In this document: positions 25,652 to 38,847 of the stretch, piece after piece
Position numbering within the stretch: the stretch's first letter is position 1
Layout: each line of letters starts with the position of its first letter
Source of the DNA: Riptortus pedestris
Taxonomy: Eukaryota > Arthropoda > Insecta > Hemiptera > Alydidae
DNA: 64,000 nt
Assembly (NCBI GenBank): GCA_019009955.1
Contig: CM032232.1
Coordinates: 139,663,501-139,727,500, forward strand
Direction: 5' to 3'
Translations under genes and position numbers: made by a program
The notes under the pieces: model-generated
Told to the model about the DNA's origin: nothing
The model's input: the letters and a program-made list of their open reading frames with translations, nothing else
The model's database searches: none

Positions 25652-26091
25652 GTCCGTCACGCAGGGGCTGCGTAAACTAAGCAGATTTCCCACGTGAAGT
25701 TTTACAATAGAGAAATTTCACGAGAGCCGAGCCAGTCAAGGAAACGGCCGAACTAGCTTTTGGCGGGAAAGTAACTCGTGCGTTAGACGCCCAGATTTAA
25801 TAAAAATGCAAATATCTCGGTTAATATTCAAGATAGAGAAAAAATGTATATAACAATATTTATAGTAAATTTAATTTGCAATAAGATTGATTCTGTAAAC
25901 GTTTTCGATCCGACGTATAGTAACGGAGATATTTCGAATTTTCGAAAATCCTCTTCTCTAAACCCCCTCTCCCACTGGGCCGAGCCGTTAACGAACTTGA
26001 TCTTTCTTTTTACATAAAACGACTAAATATCGAGTTTGGTAACGATTAAACAAAAATTGCGACCGCTAGAGCGGTAACAGACAAATATATA

Positions 26092-26142
<51 letters not shown>

Positions 26143-26264
26143 TTTTGAACGGACTTCATTTTCGTCATCTACTAGGTAGGATCGATGGACATTTAAAGAA
26201 AAATTTCGAAAATTCCGTCATGAGTACAACCTCAATAGCTGATTTCTCTTAAGGGAAATCTGCT
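25652..26264 (-). mobile_element. Helentron-like element, B-only insertion with empty site
   Basis: It runs on the minus strand from AGCAGATTTCCC to the hairpin and GGAC at 25,652. Segment A near 3,830 reads GTTCTATAAAAATACC without it. The flanks here are GTTCTATAAAA and AAAAATACC. The TA core is at about 26,095-26,140. It was inserted after the segmental duplication. Confidence 0.87.
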
Positions 26265-26975
26265 AAAAATACCACTCTGCATTTAATCATAATATGGGTT
26301 AATTTTTTAAAAATCTCCAATACATATCTAGATGTTTGTTACATAAATTATTAAATAAAATAACTAGGAAATTAAATGTGGGATTAAATAAAATTGAATA
26401 TATAACTGAATTGAAAAAAACTATTTTAATTGACCTACTTAGGCTGAAAACAATAGAATAAATAATAGAAATTTACTTTATAATTCTCCTGAATATAAAC
26501 TCTATAAGCCATCTAGTGGAGAAGAGCATTTTAACGCGAAAATGTATTTAATACACAATGTTTTGACATGTGTTGCCGTTTCAGAAAATTAAGTAAAAAA
26601 CTGTTAAAATATGTATAAAATAAATAGGGGAATTGAAGAAATTATTTTTCCCTATATTCAAGTGCTCAAAGAACATCGATATATATATAATTACATCCAA
26701 TGCCTTTATATTCATAAGTTTATTATAGTACATAATAAATGAAAATAATTTTAAAGCGAATAAATGAAAACTAACGAAAACAATATGTAAATTCCTTTTT
26801 ATATTTTCCCGAATCGAATGAAATTAATTAATACTTTTAAACTTTAAAAGTTAAACAAATTGGCCATTAAAATTACTCTTTATTCAGCATTTTGATATTG
26901 GGGCGTTTGCAACCGCGGCAAAAGAAAATAATCTATCTACTAAATTATTTTCCCTATATATAATGGCTCAAAGAA

Positions 26976-27019
<44 letters not shown>

Positions 27020-27888
27020 ATATAATAAACATCTTTATTAAATATCTGGCCAAAGTTATATCACTCAATCCCAAAAGTTTGTTATAAGACAAAAGTTTAA
27101 TCAAAACAACATAAAATACATTTCCATTGCCGGGACCTGAACCCAATTTAGTAGAATCCAGCTTGAGTTCTGACAATCTCCTTTATTTTCCATATTTCCC
27201 CCTTTTCTTTTTCAGCATTAATATCGCAAGCCTTGAAGCTTATCGTCTAAGTTAAGAAAAAGTTTGCCGACTGGCAAAAGGCTGCTTTTCTGCAGGGCTT
27301 TCATCCTGTCCCAAGTGAACCCGGACTAACATTCAAACTCCCCCTAACTTGTAATAAAAAGTTTCGCTAAGCTGTAACTCACAATATTTCGTTTCAATCT
27401 CTTCAGATGAGCTCTTTATCAGGAGGCGAGGGACATTGTATCTCCTAGATTTGGAATTTACATCTATATACGTACCAATTCCCTTCCTTGTCTAAATTCT
27501 CTGTTGCAACATCAGTGGGGCCAGACTGGAGGGTAGATTAAAGTTGTAGTCTGCTCGCTCATACTTGCTAGTAGTCTATCATTAGTCAGCTGATGCAGGC
27601 TTCAGGTTACTGAGGAATGGCTATCTAACAACTCTTGTCTTGAATCGAATTTTCTCCACTCGTTCCATTACTGGTGTGAATGGAATTTCCCTCATGATTC
27701 CTTTATCGTAGGATGATCTGATGCAGAAGGCAATGGGAAACCACTGCATGCTCTTGCGACCCTCTTTTTCCCTTGTTCAGTCTCGTGAAAATCAAGTTTA
27801 CCTGTTCACGAGACCAATTCCCAGGTGTAACCTGTAAATACTACGTACATTCCAATTCTAAATAAAGAGCCGACAAGCAAGGCAGGAG

Positions 27889-29425
27889 CAGAGTTGGGCA
27901 AAATTGTAATTACAATTTCAAGTTACAAGTTATAACTACATTAGTTGGAATATAGTTACAATTACAACTACTAATGTAATTAGTTATTGATAATGGGCAA
28001 CTATATGTTTCAAATAAAGTAATTGTAATTGCAATTTCACAACTACAGTTAGTAGTTGAGAAAATCAGTAGTTCAAAAAACAATTACAGTTACTTAGTAG
28101 TAGTTGTAGTTACTTTGATTAACCGTGTGAAACACTGACTGAAGTAATTGAGGCTGTTAAAAATAACCACATCCAATGTCTTTATATTCAAAAGTTTATT
28201 ATATTACATATACTACATTATTATAATAACTGAATATAATTTCAATGCGAATAAATGAAAACTAACGAAAACAATATGTAACTTCCTTTTTATATTTTCC
28301 CGAATCGAATGAAATTAAATAATACTTTTGAACTTTAAAATTTAAATAAATTGGCCACTAAAATTACTCTTTATTCAGCATTTTTGTAAGACAGGCTATT
28401 TGATTTTGGGGCGTTTGCAATCGCGGCAAAAGAAAGTAATCTCTCTACTGCTCTGCTCCACAAAACAAGGTGTTCTCGTCCTCACTTACTGCCACTCGTT
28501 GTAATTTGTTTCAAAAATCTTTTCGTCGCCGACGACTAGTGTCGGATATAGAAGACAGACTGGAGTGCCCTGCGAGAGAGTGACAAGAAGCGATCGGCAC
28601 AACAAGAGAGTGTGCTGATAGGAGCGTCGACCTTCAGTTCTTCTGACATATTCTGTTTGCCATATTCTGTGCACCGATTGAACATGGCTCGTCTCAGATG
28701 ATCCATTCATCACCACCACGAAAGTAAATATTTATACAGAGGCGATCAAAATATATTCGCTCTTTGGAACGTAAAAAACAGCTGATCTATATGTAGTTGT
28801 AGTTATTACTCAATAACTACAGCTACAATTACAACTACTAATTGTAATTATTTTTTTCTGTAATCGTTGAATAATGGTAACATTACTAAACTGAAATGAG
28901 TGAAGAAAGTGAAACATTTTGCAATAGAGTGAAGAAAGTAATCAGTTTCTTCACAAGTGAATTGCCTTCTTAAATTTAAATTTTGAAATTAACAAATAAT
29001 TTTGGTGGAAATAATCAATATATTTTAAAATTTAAATATAATAATCATTACCTTCCTTGTTTATAACCTGCACTTGTTTATAACTGCACTACTTCACAAT
29101 CATCACTAGTTGTTTTATAACTATGCTTATAACCTTTCACAACCATGCTTATAACCTACCAACAACATACCATAATCTTCACAACATCCTAATTTTGTTC
29201 ATATTCTGGTCACTTGTATAATAAATAACTATTATAACTACTTTTTATTTCAATTAGTAGTTGGATTTTTGAATAGCAACTACAATTACTGTAATGGCGA
29301 AACCAAGAAAATGCAACTACAGTTACCAACTACATTTTTGTAACTGTAGTTGCAATTACATAACTAGTATTTATTAGTTGAAAAAGTAGTTGATTACAAA
29401 AGTATTTAATTACTGCCCAACTCTG
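27889..29425. mobile_element. hAT-1 copy B
   Basis: This is the segment B counterpart of 5,860-11,288. It begins with CAGAGTTGGGCA, ends with TGCCCAACTCTG, and has perfect 8-bp flanks GGCAGGAG at 27,881-27,888 and 29,426-29,433. It lacks the LINE and so shows the empty site (AAAGTAAATATTTATACAGAG near 28,721). It carries about 370 bp at 28,857-29,229 that copy A lacks. That block contains short repeated words such as TGCTTATAACCT and GTGAAGAAAGT. It could be an insertion in B or a piece of hAT-1 lost from A. Confidence 0.88.
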
Positions 29426-30221
29426 GGCAGGAGTAAATTGAGGAGGTTTCCCAAGGCGATACCTGCTGTGGGAATCGAATATTGAAAAATTCTCAGTTAC
29501 TATGAACCAGCTCGAAAAAGTATATTGTACGAATCTTGTTGCAATAGCTTTCAGTCTTCTGTAACTCCCAACAATTAGTAATCACTCGGTAACAATAAGT
29601 AGTAATTACTCGGTAACAATATTTCACGTAACGTCTTATTCCAAGGTCAAACCACAAATATTGTTCTCCACAGATCCTTATTATGGTCTAGACTGGAAAA
29701 TGTTTATTTGATCTATACCATTCTCGATATTTAACTATTTTATTCAACAATAAAGATCATTTAGTTAGGGATCAATAAATACATAAATCATTTCGAACAA
29801 AGATCATATTAGTTAAATACTGAAATCGGGCGGGGAATAGAGCACTTTACTGATTCCGTCTTCAAAAACCACCCCTTGTACTTGTTAAGTTATTATATTT
29901 AGATATGAACTTAACAAATAAATTGACGTAAACATTTATATTTGTGAAAAAATAAAAACAAACACATGCTAAGTACACCCTAACCGATAGTTGCTTAATA
30001 ATCTCGACCAGGCTGAAATCATTATTGTAACTATAATATGTACCTCACTGTCCTAGAGGTGGATAAGCGTCCTTGTACGTGTTGCACTCACGTTCACTAC
30101 CGGTTACATTCAACAGTCAAAGCGGGCACACAACTCTTTTTTTTAATGTTTCAAAGATAGGGCTCTTGCGAGGTACACACACTTTCACTGGTAACCAAGC
30201 ACTGAGGTTAATTTAATATAT

Positions 30222-30222
<1 letters not shown>

Positions 30223-30265
<43 letters not shown>
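30223..30265. repeat. Poly(T) tract, 43 bases
   Basis: This is an uninterrupted T run in segment B. The segment A counterpart (12,891-12,928) is broken by A residues. Another T run is at 910-937. Confidence 0.9.
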
Positions 30266-30272
<7 letters not shown>

Positions 30273-30387
30273 CGCTACATACTCATCTGATTTTGGCAGG
30301 TTTATTTAATTATGGATAAAAACAGTATCATGCCTGCGTTTTGGAAATAAGCATAGCTTCGCAGGCCTTTCTTGACTGACTTCCTTT

Positions 30388-31235
30388 AGCATATTTCCCT
30401 TGAGGAAAATCAGTTACTGAGGTTGTACTCATGATGAGGTTTTCGAAATATTTCATCAAATGCCCAGCGATCCTACTTAAGAGAAATGAAAATAAGGTCC
30501 GTTCAAAATTATATATATGGTTGTTACCACTCTAGTGGCCGCAATTAGAAGATTTCCCTTAAGGGAAATCAGCTATTGACGTCGTACTCATGACGCGATT
30601 TTCGTAATGTTTCTTCAAATGTCCATCGATCCTACCCAGGAGATGATGAAAATGAGCTCCGTTCAAAATTATATATGTTAACGCTCTAGCGGTCGCAATT
30701 TTTGTTTGATTTTTAAGAAACACGATATTTAAAGGTTTTATGTAAAAAGACAGATCAAGTTCGTTAATGGCAAAAATCGGATTAGAGGGGGGATTTTTGA
30801 AAATATTGTTATATACATTTATTCTCTATCTTGAATATTAACCTAGATATTTGCATTTTTATGAAGTCAGTGGTCGGGTATAGTTCGGATTAGGTCGGCC
30901 GGTCCGTAACTACTCGGCTCAGGTGGAAGCTTCTTCTAACCTTACCTGTCGTTTCTTTTTACTTTGTGAGATTTATGCAAATACGTTCTTTTCATCCGCC
31001 CCCCCCTTCTTTAGTTCTTGGACTACTAAAATTTGAGATATTTAAATATAAATTATTCTTACAATTCAGAAGCCGTTTCAGTTGGGAATTTATTTTAATT
31101 AACTGAAAGAATTTCTCATTACCGTTTGTATTTAATCACGGTGGTATTGTGTTACCAGTATTTCTCTATTGTAAAACTTCACATGGGAAATCTGCTTAGT
31201 TTACGCAGCCCCTGCGTGACAGACTTTTTTTTTTT
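30388..31235 (+). mobile_element. Two nested Helentron-like elements, segment B
   Basis: This is the counterpart of 13,052-13,905. The outer copy starts at 30,388. The inner copy starts at 30,547 (AGAAGATTTCCC) and ends CCCTGCGTGACAGACTTTT near 31,225. The same C-to-A change in GACAGAC occurs in both segments, as expected for an insertion that predates the duplication. Confidence 0.75.
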
Positions 31236-31542
31236 GACAATTGTATCAGAGAGCGGGAGCCCAGAGTTGATATTCGTGTCCTATTTGCTCGGACGAGCCA
31301 TCCAGCATGAAAGAGCCCAGCTGAACCTAATCCCCCGAGGCGATGATAACAAGATGATAGCGAGATGTAGCTGTTGAATAGTCTGTATTGGGGATGCTGG
31401 GGTAGAAATGGAAGGGATGTGTCTGGTGGTGGGAGGATGGCAGCCATATTTCAAATCTCCCAGCCGGCTTTAGTGCAACACACACAGCTCAACAACTTAA
31501 ATCAATAAGCTTTTAGATCAACAAGCTTTCTTCTACTGTTAT

Positions 31543-32220
31543 AGCAGATTTCCCTAAAAGGGAATCCATAATTGAGGTTCTACTCATGACGCGATTTTCG
31601 AAAAATGTCCTGATAAGTCCTTCGATCCTAACTAGATGACGAAAATGAGGTACGTTCAAAATTATGTATATATACTTGTCTTTCACCGCCCTAGCGTTCG
31701 CAAGTTTCCTTTGATCGTTACCAAGCTCGGTAAATGAGCGTTTCATGCAAAAGTAAATGCCAAGTTCGTTAATGGCTGAAATCGGACCAGGGTGAGGGGG
31801 TTTAGTCGAGGGACTTTTGAAAATTTAAAATATCTCCGTTATTATGGGTCAGATCGAACAATTCTATAGAATAAACCTTCTTGAAAATTAAAATTAATAT
31901 AAATACTGTTGCACACATTTATTCTCTGTCTTCAATACAAACCGCGATATTTGTATTACTCCTAGTCATGCACCACCTTCTTTTAAGGTTAAATACCAAA
32001 TATTGTTTTCAAGTCACCTTTATAATGAGAGATAATTCCAAGTTCGTTATGAAAATCGTTATTTGATCTATATCTTACTTAACCATTTCAGTCAACAGTA
32101 AAGATCATATTTGTTATTGGCATAAATCGAACATGGAATAGTGGGTGTACAGAGGGAGGGGAAAATTCGAAAATTCAAATTATTTCTGTTATTATGAAAG
32201 CGATCGCTAAATTTTACAGA
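31543..32220 (+). mobile_element. Helentron-like copy without its hairpin end, segment B
   Basis: It starts AGCAGATTTCCCTAAAAGGG and keeps the GCGTTCGCAAG, AAATATCTCCG and AACCGCGATATTTGTATT blocks, but has no hairpin end. It matches 14,212-14,885 in segment A. Confidence 0.65.
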
Positions 32221-32271
32221 GCAAATATTGTTGAAATATTGATGATCTACAATTGTTGTTCTATGCCTTTT

Positions 32272-32844
32272 AGCAGATTTCCCTTAAGGGAAATCAGCTA
32301 TTGAGGTTGTACTCATGACGGAATTTTCGAAATTTTTCTTCAAATGTCCATCGATCCTACCTAGTAGATGACGAAAATGAGGTCTATTCAAAACTGTATA
32401 TATATATATATGCCTGTTACCCTACTGATGCCCTAGCGGTCGCAATTTTTGTTTGATCGTTACCAAACTCGATATTTAGTCGTTTTATGTAAAAAGAAAG
32501 ATCAAGTTCGTTAACGACTTAAATCGGACCAGTGGGGGGGGGGTTAGAGGGGAGGATTTTCGAAAATTCGAAATATCTCCGTTACTATACGTCGAATCGA
32601 AAAATCTTATTGCAAATTTAATTTACTATAAATATTGTTATATACATTTATTCTCTATCTTGCATATTAACCGAAATATTTGCATTTTTATTAAATCTGG
32701 GCGGCTAACGGACGAGTGACTTTCCCGCCAAAAGCTAGTTCGGCCGTTTCCTTAACTGCTCGACTCTCTTGAAATTTCTCTGTTGTAAAACATCACGTGG
32801 GGAATCTGCTTAGTTTACGCAGACCCTGCGTGACGGACTTTTTT
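32272..32844 (+). mobile_element. Helentron-like element, complete, segment B
   Basis: It runs from AGCAGATTTCCCTTAAGG to CCTGCGTGACGGACTTTT, with a short TA core at about 32,397-32,411. A second scrap of the same end (ACTTGGGAAATCTTTTTAG) follows at about 32,902-32,932. Confidence 0.78.
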
Positions 32845-33127
32845 GTATTGAAAAAGGGAATATGTGGTGAGATGAGATCACAAGTGTGTTATACCAGCAC
32901 TTGGGAAATCTTTTTAGTTTACGCAGCCCCCGTAAAATATTTTCGCAGGTCACTGCCCGGTTTGATCCAGATCCGAAATAACTTTTCATTTCTACAAAAC
33001 ATTTTTCCAGCAATATATTTTTCCAGATCTGTGTCTATTATATATTCATTTCATTGGTTATATGCTAAGAACAAATAATCTAGATTTCAGTAATCATCGC
33101 TCACATTTTTCTGGAGTGATAATAATG

Positions 33128-33835
33128 AATAATTGGAAAATGTTTACCAATTCCCATGAGAAAGTTTTTAAGATTGACTATGGTTAATCGCCTAGAATGG
33201 ATCGATCTTATTGAAGAATTCACTAAGAAACTAAAATCGCTTAGCTTCTTATTAAAATGTGTTAATAAATATCTTTCAGTAGAAACTAATAAGCTATGGA
33301 TATTTCCAAAGTTAGTTGACTTAAGGCGTTATGGCATAGAAGAGACCAATATAGTTTATATTATTATTATTATTATTTATTAACGTCCACTTTTTGCAAC
33401 TTAGGCTGAAATAAGGACGGGTTATCTACAGGTTACCACCCTTTTCTAGCCAGGGTGGGATTTTAGGATGTTATTTAATGAATTTCGTCACTAAATAATC
33501 TCCTTTGCCCAGGCAAGAATCGAACTCGCCACTCTAGGTTTACCATGTGAATCTGGTTTATAGTCAGTCCTACATCTGAATGTTGAGAGACTTTTGTCGT
33601 CCAGTTTTTAAGGAGTCCAAAATAGTGACTTATCCCTCAATATATATGTACCAAACCATATTTTTTTGCAACTCTTTTTACAAAAATGTTATAACTCATT
33701 GCCATAAAACAAGATACAAGAATATGCTTTAAACCCCAAGGACAAAACATAAATTTTTTCGTAAAAGCGTGTCATTTTTCAGGAGTAAAACTTTTAAAGC
33801 TCTGCTCCTGTTTATTAAATCTTTTTAAAAATATT
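33128..33835 (+). pseudogene. Degenerate LINE ORF2 fragment in segment B, split by a SINE
   Basis: This is the counterpart of 15,545-16,255. It includes LTMVNRLEWIDLIEEF, LSFLLKCVNKYLSVET and LRRYGIEETN, then the SINE at about 33,361-33,590 and the decayed C-terminal part. Differences from segment A (for example a 9-nt deletion in the SVETNKLW region) show independent decay without frame protection, as expected for a dead repeat. Confidence 0.6.
33361..33590 (-). mobile_element. tRNA-derived SINE, segment B copy
   Basis: This is the counterpart of 15,776-16,001 at the same point in the LINE fragment. The tail is slightly longer, with (ATT) repeats at 33,360-33,380. The B box is GGCGAGTTCGATTCTTGCC. 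Confidence 0.75.
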
Positions 33836-34563
33836 CTTTGTTTAATATTAAGTTTAAGATGTTTTATACACAAGATGAATCCTATTAAAAATGTTTAATT
33901 ATTAAATAAAACTGCAGAATATTTGTAATACAAATAGTTCAAAAAATTCTGAGTTGGTATTCTGGCAGGTGGAAGTGACTTCTAATATAGGATGAAAGAA
34001 TAATTTTTGATAAACTACAACGTTTCTTTAAGATGGGAAATAATCGCATTTAATTTCATTCTGATCATTCTAGAGGTAAGGCGACCAAAATTACAAAAAA
34101 AAGTTTCTTTTCTTTTTTTCAAGTTCGTTGACCAGAAAAATTAATTGAGGGCTGGGGAGGAACATTCAGGGCAGTTACTAGCTGCACCTTTGAAAAACTA
34201 ATTAATGGCATATTTTCTTTTCTTTTTTCTGACTTTACTAAAGGAAAATTAGCTTTTAGGATACATACTTTGTGAAAACGTACTTCAAATGTCCACCAAT
34301 TCTACATGTGATAAATCAAGAAAATAAGGACCTTTCAAATATATGTATAAAACAAAAACTTTTAAACTGAATTCGCCACAATTTTTTAGAGTTTTCTTTC
34401 AAACGCAATATTTAAATGTTCGTTTAAAATTATCACGTCCGTTAACAACCGAAATTTACACCAGCTGATAGAGCACCAAATTTCTTGGATGTGTGTAGAG
34501 TTTGGCATATACTTAGCTTTTTCCATGCTTAATATCCTAGTTGCTCCTCTGGAGAAAAGTTTT

Positions 34564-34690
34564 AGCAGATTTCCCTTCAGGGAAACCAGCTATTGAGCTA
34601 TTGAGGTACTCATGACGCGATTTTCGAAATTTTTCTTCAAATGTCCATCGATCCTACCCAGGAGATGACGAAAATGAGGTCCGTTCAAAA

Positions 34691-34756
<66 letters not shown>

Positions 34757-35379
34757 CTGTTACCGCTCTAGCGGTCGCAATTTTTGTTTAATCGTTACCA
34801 AACTCGATATTTAGTCGTTTTATGTAAAAAGAAAGATGAAGTTCGTTAACGGCTGAAATCGGGCCAGGGGGAGAGGGGGTTTAGAGGGGAGGATTTCTGA
34901 AAATTCGTAATATCTCCGTTACCATAGGTGTAATTTTATAGAATCAATCTTATTGCAAATTCTTGTATTCAAGAAATCTTTATTAAACGAGATACATGCA
35001 AATATGTTCTGGTGCCCCCCCCCCCCCCCTTTCTTAAGATTTTGGACTACTAAAATTTGATTGATTGAGATAACAATTATTCTGACTCATTATTAATTAC
35101 AGTACTAGATATAGTAAATAGTTATCAATAAAATGAATATGTTATATTCTGATATATTTCAGTAATTGTTTTTCTTTCCGGTGTGAGGCGGGCAGACCCG
35201 TTTGTTTATATTTCTAACCCAACGCTTCCTGTCGGCAGGTTATAATCGGATGAATCATTTCTTATTTCCGTTTGTATTTATTCACGGTGGTGTTGTGTTA
35301 GCAGTATGTATATTTGTATTGTAAAACTTCACGAGGGAAATCTGTTTAGTTTACGCAGCCCCTGCGTGACGGACTTTTT
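34564..35379 (+). mobile_element. Helentron-like element, segment B
   Basis: This is the counterpart of 18,235-19,204, with a TA core at about 34,693-34,751 and the end CCCTGCGTGACGGACTTTT. A run of C at 35,016-35,028 sits inside. A block near 34,960 has been lost relative to segment A. Confidence 0.75.
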
Positions 35380-35744
35380 ATTCCAAACAGCAGCACGATA
35401 CTTCTGCCTCTGATCTGAACATCGTCATACAATATTCAAAGTAGTTCATGGACTTGTTGTTAAGGTAGCTTGGTTTTCTTTGTTGTCCCGATTACCACTT
35501 CCAGGGCTAGGCTGAAGAGTAAAGTTCACTGTCTTTACTCAGTTTGGTGCAACTGAAGGGACTGTCTAGTGAAACATTTATGCATTCTTTATATTTCAAT
35601 AGGAAATCTTTTTTAAGCATTTGACTAGAAAATTTGCTTACTTAGACGCATCTGGGTGGCTGGCATTTTCATGTTTTACTATAGTTTATTTCCGTATGTC
35701 AGAAACTACCACTGAAGTGAGAGATAGATAGATAGACAGATATT

Positions 35745-36077
35745 TAGAGATAGGTAGAAAAACGTTGATAATTAGAGTTCTTTTATATTGCGAAATTAAA
35801 CACTCAAGCATTAGAGGTGTTATCACTGCACAAGTTATTTGACTATGCACTACACTCTTGGTAAATTATTCTTAACTACTACTCACAGTATGCACTGATA
35901 ACCACTTCTCTTTGCACAGTACAATTATACACGAATTACTGAAGACTATAAAACACGGCATTGCACTGATCTTCATATTGAATACGGCACTCCACAGTTT
36001 TCACTTAAAACATGGCGCCGCACTGAAAATAAAATACACTGTTCACTAAAGTAGCACTGAAGCAGCACTAAAGCAGC
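35745..36077 (-). mobile_element. LTR-like remnant, segment B
   Basis: It is the counterpart of the left part of 19,565-20,700, without the Helentron-like insertion. The promoter half is gone, replaced by the truncated element at 36,078. Confidence 0.5.
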
Positions 36078-36088
36078 ACCGTTCAAAA

Positions 36089-36152
<64 letters not shown>

Positions 36153-36628
36153 CTGTTACCGCTCTAGCGGTCGCAATTTTTGTTTGATCGTTACCAACCT
36201 TCATATTTAGTCGTTTTATGTAAAAAGAAAGATAAGTTCGTTAATGGCTGAAATCGGACCAGTGGGAGGGGGGGGGGTTTAGAGGGAGGGATTTTTGGAA
36301 AATTCGAAATATCTCCGTTAATATACGTTGGATCGAAAAATTGTATAGAATCAATCTTATTGAAAATTAAATTTACTATAAATATTGTTCTATACATTTA
36401 TTCTGTATCTTGAATATTAACCGAGATATTTGCATTTGTATTGTGTGTGCGGTCCACAGGAGTGGGCTATGCGAGAGCTCTGGCGGCCGTTGCCGTAACT
36501 ATCCGTCCCTCGTGTATAGGTTTAGAAATTCCTCACTACTGCCGTTGTTATTACGCAGATTTCTCTATTGTAATACTTCGCGTGGGAAATCTGCTTAGTT
36601 TACGCAGCCCCTGCGTGACGGACTTCTT
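36078..36628 (+). mobile_element. Helentron-like element, 5'-truncated, segment B
   Basis: It begins at GTTCAAAACTGTATATA, keeps a TA core (about 36,092-36,148) and ends CCCCTGCGTGACGGACTT. It sits where segment A has the block 20,520-21,590 that B lacks, so a deletion probably joined this copy to its left flank. Confidence 0.7.
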
Positions 36629-37842
36629 GTTCTGCGATACTTCCCAGCGATGCAGCCTCAAAAATAGAATTATTTATTGAATGTATTTCTATTTCTTTTA
36701 TAGCTATTATTATTGTTTTTTTATTTAATTTTTTATATTTTCATTAATTTAGACAAACTGGAGCATACTTTTGTATAATATTATCAAAGTTTGAAAGGAA
36801 TGTTCTCTGAAGGCTTACTTCGGTGAGGAAAAACCAGTAAAAAAAAAACATTAACTTATAATGGCAGATTTAACTACCAATATAATAAATAAAATAGGAA
36901 TAAATGTCACGTTATCTCTGTGCTCCTTGGTCCAATGTCTGCCATTAACGATCAAGACATCAGTTTATTATAAATCTTTTAAATACCGCGTACGTTTCTG
37001 AAACATTAAACTACTCATTAGTCTACAGATTTTCTTTTGAGCAATTCTGATAAAAGTAAATGTAATAAAACACAAGCCAAATGAAACGAAACCAAAATTA
37101 AATATTTTAATTAATACACTATTTTCAAGATTTTATTTAATTGGCTTACTTTTTAGCTTCTTATTCTTTCATAGACAATTCACTATTTCCTTAATTAATA
37201 AGAAATTCTCTAACATCTCTAACCATTTAATTAATTCTGAATCGGAAGAAAACTTTCGTAAGAATGATTTACTTTGTCGTTCGTCTATATTTTTATTTTA
37301 TTTTATAAAACTCATAATTAGGGGAGCACTTGAAACTGAAATATTAATTTCCTTTAAAACTAAAAATTCGTTGAGGTTCGATGTTAATTTAAAATTAATA
37401 AATACTGCCTACCTAATGGTGTTTTGAAAGTAATTGAAGTCAAGCCAAGGCAACTCATTTAATTTGAACCTGAAGAAAAAGTATGAAGAGATTGCAGAAC
37501 TGGGTCAAGTGGTTGATTTACATAATTACCTGACCAAAGCAGAAGATGTATGCTCTGCAGCCTCTCTCAGCCGTATTAATAATGTTTAAATTTTAATTTA
37601 TTTATTCCGATTGGCAGTTTAGAAGCCACTGAGGGCTAATTCACCGTTTAAGGGGGTTTAACATTTAAGATGGATCAGCTGCAAAGGTTATATTCTTGAC
37701 GCGAATTATCAAAAATGACATTATCGTCGACTGATCCTAATAGATAACTTAAAATCCTCTCAAATTTAATGTTTTATATATAAATAAACATTTGTATTTT
37801 AACATTTTAGTTGGCGAAATTTTCACTATTTAAAACAATTTT

Positions 37843-38129
37843 TGAGCAGATTTCCATTAAGGCGTTCGCAATTTTTGTTTGATCGTTATCAAGCTCGGTA
37901 TATAAGCGTTTCATGCAAAACTAAAAGTCAAGTTGGAGAGAGAGAAAAAAAACGTCCAATTCTTCACAATTTGTTAAGTTTGTCACAACAAATTGTGAAG
38001 AATTGGACGTTTTTTTTTCTCTCTCTCCAAGTAAATATTCTTCACTTCCAACAAACACTGCCGTGGAAAAGTCAAGTTCGTTAATTGCTCAAATCGGATC
38101 ATAGGGAAGGGGGTTAGAAGGGAAATATC

Positions 38130-38197
<68 letters not shown>

Positions 38198-38552
38198 GTT
38201 GTGTCTATTTATATAAATGGCTCTAGCGTTTGTAATTTTTGTTTGGCCGTTACCAAACTTAATATTTAAAAGTCTTAAGCAAAAAGAAAGATCGATTTCG
38301 TTAATGGCTGAAATCGGACAAGGGGAAGGGTAGGTCTAGAGCGGGGAATCTTTTCGCTATCTTGATTATTAACCGAGGTATTTGCATATTTTTTAGTTTA
38401 CCTTTACTCCTACTCATGTCGTATTAGCAATACGCTGTTGTACCATAAAGCACATTATTTGAAGCATAAATACCAAATATTGCTCACTTATTGAGATAAA
38501 TGAACTTTGGAAATCTGCTTAGTTAACGCAGCACCTGCGTTATGGATTTTCG
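37843..38552 (+). mobile_element. Diverged Helentron-like element at the right edge of segment B
   Basis: It starts AGCAGATTTCCATTAAGG and ends GGAAATCTGCTTAGTTAACG with a changed hairpin (CGCAGCACCTGCG). It contains (GT)n and (TA)n at about 38,131-38,192 and the 134-bp hairpin insert at 37,933-38,066. The duplicated block ends inside this element. Confidence 0.65.
37933..38066. repeat. 134-bp insert with a 98-bp hairpin and 10-bp flanking duplication
   Basis: Left arm 37,933-37,975 and right arm 37,987-38,030 are inverse copies of 43 and 44 nt. They differ only by one base in an A/T run and enclose an 11-nt loop. The insert, including 36 further bases, is flanked by AAAAGTCAAG at 37,923-37,932 and 38,067-38,076. 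The related sequence near 23,560-23,580 in segment A lacks it. Confidence 0.9.
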
Positions 38553-38847
38553 GGGATGTGATTGGCCGTGTAAGTTAAGGTGTTGATCTTAATCTCACTT
38601 GCTAAACGTAGAAATGAAATGGATTTAGCATACAAATCCTACAATATTGTTTGGAACACATATATATTGATGGAAAATTAATTATTTTTGACTCCTTAAA
38701 GATTGGCCGACAGGGTTCCCTAGACTTTCTGTAGAATATAAAAGAGGAAGAAAATAAATTATTAAGGAAGAGTTTAGTGTGGCTGGTAACCGATGGCGAC
38801 TTGCTGCCTACACAGCCAATTGATAAACCACATGACATTAAAAAAAA

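Larger units (their letters stand above)
24297..38373. repeat. Segment B of a tandem segmental duplication
   Basis: This is the second copy of the duplicated block, about 14.1 kb. It keeps the empty sites for the A-only insertions: near 28,721 for the Jockey-like LINE, near 29,895 for the I-type LINE tail, near 33,867 for the element at 16,295, and near 35,950 for the element at 19,770. B has its own insertions at 25,652-26,264 and 37,933-38,066. The Helentron-like element cut at the A right edge continues past the edge in B and reaches its end motif near 38,550. B therefore holds the more complete version of that element. Confidence 0.9.
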
